Source: Tetramitus jugosus
Lineage: Eukaryota > Heterolobosea > Eutetramitea > Acrasida > Vahlkampfiidae
NCBI GenBank assembly: GCA_937625935.1
Contig: OW569387.1
Coordinates: 310,001-374,000 of the forward strand
Direction: 5' to 3'
Length of the DNA: 64,000 bases
In this document: positions 60,897 to 64,000 of the stretch, one piece after another
Position numbering within the stretch: the stretch's first letter is position 1
Layout: each line of letters opens with the position of its first letter
The notes under the pieces: generated by a model
Databases searched by the model: none
The model's input: only the letters and a program-made list of their open reading frames with translations
What the model was told of the DNA's origin: nothing
Position numbers and translations under genes: made by a program

Positions 60897-61078
60897 ATTT
60901 AATCTTGGGATATTATTTATTTATTAAGGTGGTGCATCTGCCATCTGCCACCAGTTCAAAGAGCGCACCGAAGTCGAATGATCTCCGTTCATCTTGGTGA
61001 CCTGTGAGTTAATTACCTCTGGATCCATCGTTCTGCTGAAGGATGACTTAGTGTCTCCAAGAGTTTTGGTACAAAAGA

Positions 61079-61635
61079 TCAAATGTCTTCCCAACAAACT
61101 GAACATTTTCTCAATATCATTGCGCATTCGTCACAGTGCCACATGTGCCTCAAGTATGTCCTTTTAGGCGTGAGGCAATGAGGACATTCAATATCATGAG
61201 GTGCCGTAAAGTATGCAGTTGTTTGCTTTTGGTGCTTTTTGCAGCAGTAATCTTTTACGGTGTGCTTTGGAATCTCTGAAAGATCTGTGATACACATTCA
61301 TGAGTTAAACTTCCACTTAGAAACCTCAAAAGAAAACGGTCATAGCATTTCGAATACATCAACGTACTGAGTGGCAAGATAAAGACACCGGCGGAAATAT
61401 CTGCCTTCATTCCTCTGGGAGATCCTCTTGTAGGTGATCGAACCTGAGTCGTTGAGTTTCCACATTGGGAACACTTCTCCTTGAACAGAGCACAACTCTT
61501 GCAGTAAGTGTACTGTTTCAAGTTGGTCTTTTTCTTCGTTTTGCACAGTTTACACACAACTTCGTAACTCTCTGCAACAGTTTCTGGCTCTTGATGCACA
61601 CGGCAAAAGTGAGACATAAAGATCTGGTGAGCCAT
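61079..61635 (-). CDS. Protein with two tandem Cys/His zinc-binding modules (CRIPT-like spacing)
   Basis: Exons 61368-61635 and 61079-61284 (83-bp intron, GTACGT...CACAG, splitting an Asn codon) give 157 aa. Module 1 (about residues 11-60) has F-C-x2-HQ, then C-KL-C, C-KS-C and C-SQ-C. Module 2 (about 105-155) repeats the layout: C-C-x2-HQ, C-PH-C, C-DE-C, C-SV-C. The spacing C-x2-C-x12/14-C-x2-C-x6/7-C-x2-C resembles CRIPT-type zinc proteins in part, but two copies in one short protein is not a form I know. A Ser/Arg/Gly-rich linker joins them. Without splicing, module 1 would end in an unrelated tail, so the join is well supported by phase and repeat. Confidence 0.6.
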
Positions 61636-61750
61636 CTATTGCGACTCTCTCAAATTCTGTAGTCTCCAACCGAAGAACGACCGAAATTTACCGTCCCGAT
61701 TCAACGAAAAATTTTCCTTGTGAGATGCACTTGAATTTTTATTACTTTTA

Positions 61751-62110
61751 TTACTTGGTTTCTTCACTATCATTGTTAGCACTATTCTTATTGTACTTAT
61801 CTACAATCGTCTGATAGCTCGCTCCCAAATACAGTTTGAGCATAGTCGGTGTCGCCGATCTCACTTCAACCAACACTGTTTCCTTGTTGAGTCGCTTGTG
61901 AGCTTCAAATCGATGACATCCACCAAAACTGAACATGAGACCCGTATCTATATCCTGAAGCACTTGAATAGGAACTTGTAAACCTTCTCGATCAATCGAC
62001 ACCATCAAACACTCTACCTTGTCATGATCCAACACGGGTGCAATGGGCCGAATGACTTGACTCATTGGAACAGTTTTGACATTGACTAATAATGGTTCTT
62101 GTTCAATCAT
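61751..62110 (-). CDS. SRX1: Sulfiredoxin
   Basis: Reduces hyperoxidised (sulfinic) 2-Cys peroxiredoxins using ATP. The 119-aa single-exon protein has the family signature SFGGCHRFEAHKRL with catalytic Cys65, plus the N-terminal VPMSQVIRPIAPVLDHDKVE and the C-terminal YLGASYQTIVDKY. The length matches the usual 110-140 aa. No targeting peptide is visible, so a cytosolic enzyme is likely. Confidence 0.93.
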   Translation of the reverse strand: MIEQEPLLVNVKTVPMSQVIRPIAPVLDHDKVECLMVSIDREGLQVPIQVLQDIDTGLMFSFGGCHRFEAHKRLNKETVLVEVRSATPTMLKLYLGASYQTIVDKYNKNSANNDSEETK

Positions 62111-62524
62111 TATGATTGTTGTTCACTTGTTGTTGGTGGTTGCTTTGTTGTTTTTGTTGAGTTCGGTCTTGAGAAATGGGATCAATTGACTTGAGCTCAA
62201 TCATGAAGGAATTCTCCTTGGAAAATATGATTTGGGTATTTGGTCCTCAGTTTGTTGAGCAATAACAAACATTATCCGCAGTTGGCAAAGGCTGCATTTT
62301 GTGTGCAATGACTGACACCATTGTACTTTTCCTTGAGCCAACAAACTTTGGAGCTCTTGTGAATCCTTGTGCGAGATCGCCCTGGACGGAATCATCATTG
62401 TATTACAAAAAATAGAATTGGATGTTTTATTTGGTTGAAAAGGAATTCCACCTTCTGATGGGTAGTTATCCCCTTCAAACTCTTCCAGCAAAACCAAACT
62501 CAAAACAAGTTGATTGTATACAAT
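62111..62524. other. Divergent intergenic region sulfiredoxin / secreted protein
   Basis: About 414 bases. A 65-codon minus-strand frame from ATG 62398 (MMIPSRAISHKDSQELQSLL, with a C-x2-C pair) ends at 62201, 91 bp upstream of the sulfiredoxin start. It has no recognisable family and is only weakly supported. No promoter element recognised. Confidence 0.3.
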
Positions 62525-64000
62525 ATGAAGTTTTCGGTTATTCTATTGGCAGCAGTACTTTGTCTAATGGGCTTTGCTCATTCTCAATCTCTGGAGTGGT
62601 TCGATGAAGTAACAAAGGGTCCTGGTTTCCAAATTATTAGGCCCTCCTTTGTTAGGTCGGATGCTCAGGACAATATCTATGTGGTCAAGTTGCAGACTTC
62701 GTCGTCACCTGGCGGCACAGCTGGGGCTGCTCAGATATTGAAGTACAATTCAACAGGTTTCCTGCAATGGGCTTTCAACGCTTCCTCCAATTCTATCAAT
62801 CCAGTTGGGTGGTTTGATGTGGCAGATGATGGTTCCAGCTTTATTACCGGTAGTAACTTGTTCATTGGTCCTGGTTCATTCGCAAATGGCTTTGTGCAAA
62901 AGGTTGATACTAACAGAGCGCTTCAATGGCAGAAAACATTCGAAAATTCTGCCATGGGGCGAGCGGTACCACTACCTGATGGTCTTGTTCGAGTAGAAGT
63001 TAGCAATATTAACAATGGTTCTGAGTATTCCAACACCTATGACACGAATGGCCTGCTGTTGTCCACTGAGCCCTTGACCAATGCTGTGGTATCTACTGGT
63101 GCTTTGAATCCTGTCACTGCCAGCACATCTAACAGCTTGGGCAATTTCTGCGGGGTTCTTCCTTTGTCTGGACCAGACGTCTTCTTCCAATTTGTTCAAT
63201 TGAATGCATCTGGTGGAATTATCTGGAGTCAACCTGTCTCGGGCATTTTCTTCTCATCTGGTGTTTCACAAATCTTGATCGATGAGACTGGAAACTGCTT
63301 GTTTGTGGGATCAGGTAGTAACATGACCGTGGGTCCATTGAGTTTTCCACCATCCGAACTGAGATCCAACTTCCTTACATTCATCAACTCTTCGGGCGTT
63401 CCTCAATTGTTGAAGGTTTATGATTTCCAATCAATCGATGGTGTGGCTTGTGGAGCACTACCAACAACCTTCGCTAAATGTTGGATCTCTGGGGTAGACC
63501 TGGATGGAGGACCTGCACTTGCTAGACTGAACACTACCTTTAGTCTCAATGAACTTTTTGTTGGAGAGGGAATTAACACTACACGTTCCTTTAAGATTGT
63601 TTTCAATACCCATGGTAGATTAGCTGGAGCTTTCAGTACAGGGCAAGCCTCAGGAACATGGTTCGAAACTCCTATTGTAGTACCTCTCAATCCAAGCAAT
63701 ATATTCACTGGAGCTCTATTCGTGTTCCAGTTGAACCTGGCCACAACCAGTTGCAATAGAACTCAATTGTGCTCTACTGAAGAAAACTGTTGTGTGATTA
63801 GTGATGAACAAACTGTTTGCTTCTCTCCATCAACAAACAGTTGTTTCTCGCAAGTAGGAAAACTGTGCCCAGCAGGATTTTTGCCATGTGGAGAAGATTG
63901 TTACTCCCTGGAAGAGTTCTCTTGTGTCAACTCTTCACTATGTCCCGTGGGCACTCTACATTGCGGAAATGCATGCTACAATCCATCTCAGTTCAGTTGC
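62525..64000 (+). CDS. Secreted beta-propeller-like protein with CBM52-like Cys-rich repeats, 3' end cut
   Basis: The open frame runs from ATG 62525 to the right edge without a stop (492 codons visible). A clear signal peptide (MKFSVILLAAVLCLMGFAHS) leads into repeated units of the type DxxGNxxxxG(S): DAQDNIYVVKLQTSSSPGG, VADDGSSFITGSNLFIGPGS and LIDETGNCLFVGSGSNMTVG. These resemble bacterial SBBP-type propeller repeats. From about residue 415 the protein becomes Cys-rich, with repeats of the form LCPxGxxxCGxxCYxxxxFSC (GKLCPAGFLPCGEDCYSLEE; SLCPVGTLHCGNACYNPSQF), similar to the CBM52 glucan-binding family. The product is probably secreted or on the cell surface. The remainder lies outside the window. 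Confidence 0.7.
   Translation, partial: MKFSVILLAAVLCLMGFAHSQSLEWFDEVTKGPGFQIIRPSFVRSDAQDNIYVVKLQTSSSPGGTAGAAQILKYNSTGFLQWAFNASSNSINPVGWFDVADDGSSFITGSNLFIGPGSFANGFVQKVDTNRALQWQKTFENSAMGRAVPLPDGLVRVEVSNINNGSEYSNTYDTNGLLLSTEPLTNAVVSTGALNPVTASTSNSLGNFCGVLPLSGPDVFFQFVQLNASGGIIWSQPVSGIFFSSGVSQILIDETGNCLFVGSGSNMTVGPLSFPPSELRSNFLTFINSSGVPQLLKVYDFQSIDGVACGALPTTFAKCWISGVDLDGGPALARLNTTFSLNELFVGEGINTTRSFKIVFNTHGRLAGAFSTGQASGTWFETPIVVPLNPSNIFTGALFVFQLNLATTSCNRTQLCSTEENCCVISDEQTVCFSPSTNSCFSQVGKLCPAGFLPCGEDCYSLEEFSCVNSSLCPVGTLHCGNACYNPSQFSC

Noticed and set aside
60924-61127. 67-codon minus-strand frame after the double zinc protein
   Set aside because: It is partly out of frame with module 2 and has no known motif. 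An alternative 3' exon is possible, but no convincing splice pair was found.

Overview
The window is nuclear DNA of an amoeboflagellate protist. The best fit is a heterolobosean of the Naegleria type; the species cannot be fixed from sequence alone. Support: eukaryotic genes packed at about one per 1.9 kb on both strands; short GT-AG introns (about 53-350 bp, with GTATGT, GTAAGT or GTACGT donors) usually near the 5' end of genes; A/C-rich leaders just before start codons; long Asn, Gln, Ser and Thr runs inside proteins; and a flagellar outer-arm dynein intermediate chain beside amoeboid, free-living-cell genes. No insertion sequence, CRISPR array or rRNA was seen. One intron-containing tRNA-Leu is present.

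Layout. 1-8.8 kb: a multipass membrane protein cut by the left edge, canonical poly(A) polymerase, a PP2C phosphatase, the F1-ATPase assembly chaperone ATP12, and an MFS transporter. 8.8-16 kb: an unrecognised 619-aa protein, ribosomal protein eS24, LSm7, axonemal dynein intermediate chain DNAI1, and a small membrane protein. 16-26 kb: the giant proteasome activator PA200/PSME4, an atypical extended SDR, a single-pass membrane protein, and an ERI1-like exonuclease. 26-37 kb: a Zn2Cys6 plus PAS regulator, a putatively myristoylated small protein, autophagy protein ATG16, a UXT-like prefoldin and a kinesin-1-like motor. 37-43 kb: two tandem two-pore potassium channels, tRNA-Leu(UAG), and a P-loop NTPase plus nuclease-like protein of the Crinkler/RHS type. 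43-53 kb: a Cdc25-type rhodanese, a RAP1-like Myb protein, a 1101-aa low-complexity protein and mitochondrial Lon. 53-64 kb: a CTLH/WD40-like protein, exosome subunit RRP41, a type I membrane protein, LDAH, MutY, a double zinc-module protein, sulfiredoxin, and a secreted beta-propeller protein with CBM52-like repeats cut by the right edge.

The genes are mostly unrelated housekeeping functions: mRNA 3' end formation and decay, proteostasis (PA200, Lon, UXT, ATP12), redox and DNA repair (sulfiredoxin, MutY), autophagy, motility and ion transport. They do not form one pathway. The points most worth following are the Crinkler/RHS-type protein at 41.0-42.9 kb, the RAP1-like protein at 43.8-45.8 kb, the perfect 19-bp inverted repeat in the divergent RRP41 promoter at 56.45 kb, the two-module zinc protein recovered by splicing at 61.1-61.6 kb, the PIP box on MutY, and the in-frame Cys-rich intron of poly(A) polymerase. 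Exon joins were inferred by eye from splice sites, phase and protein continuity.
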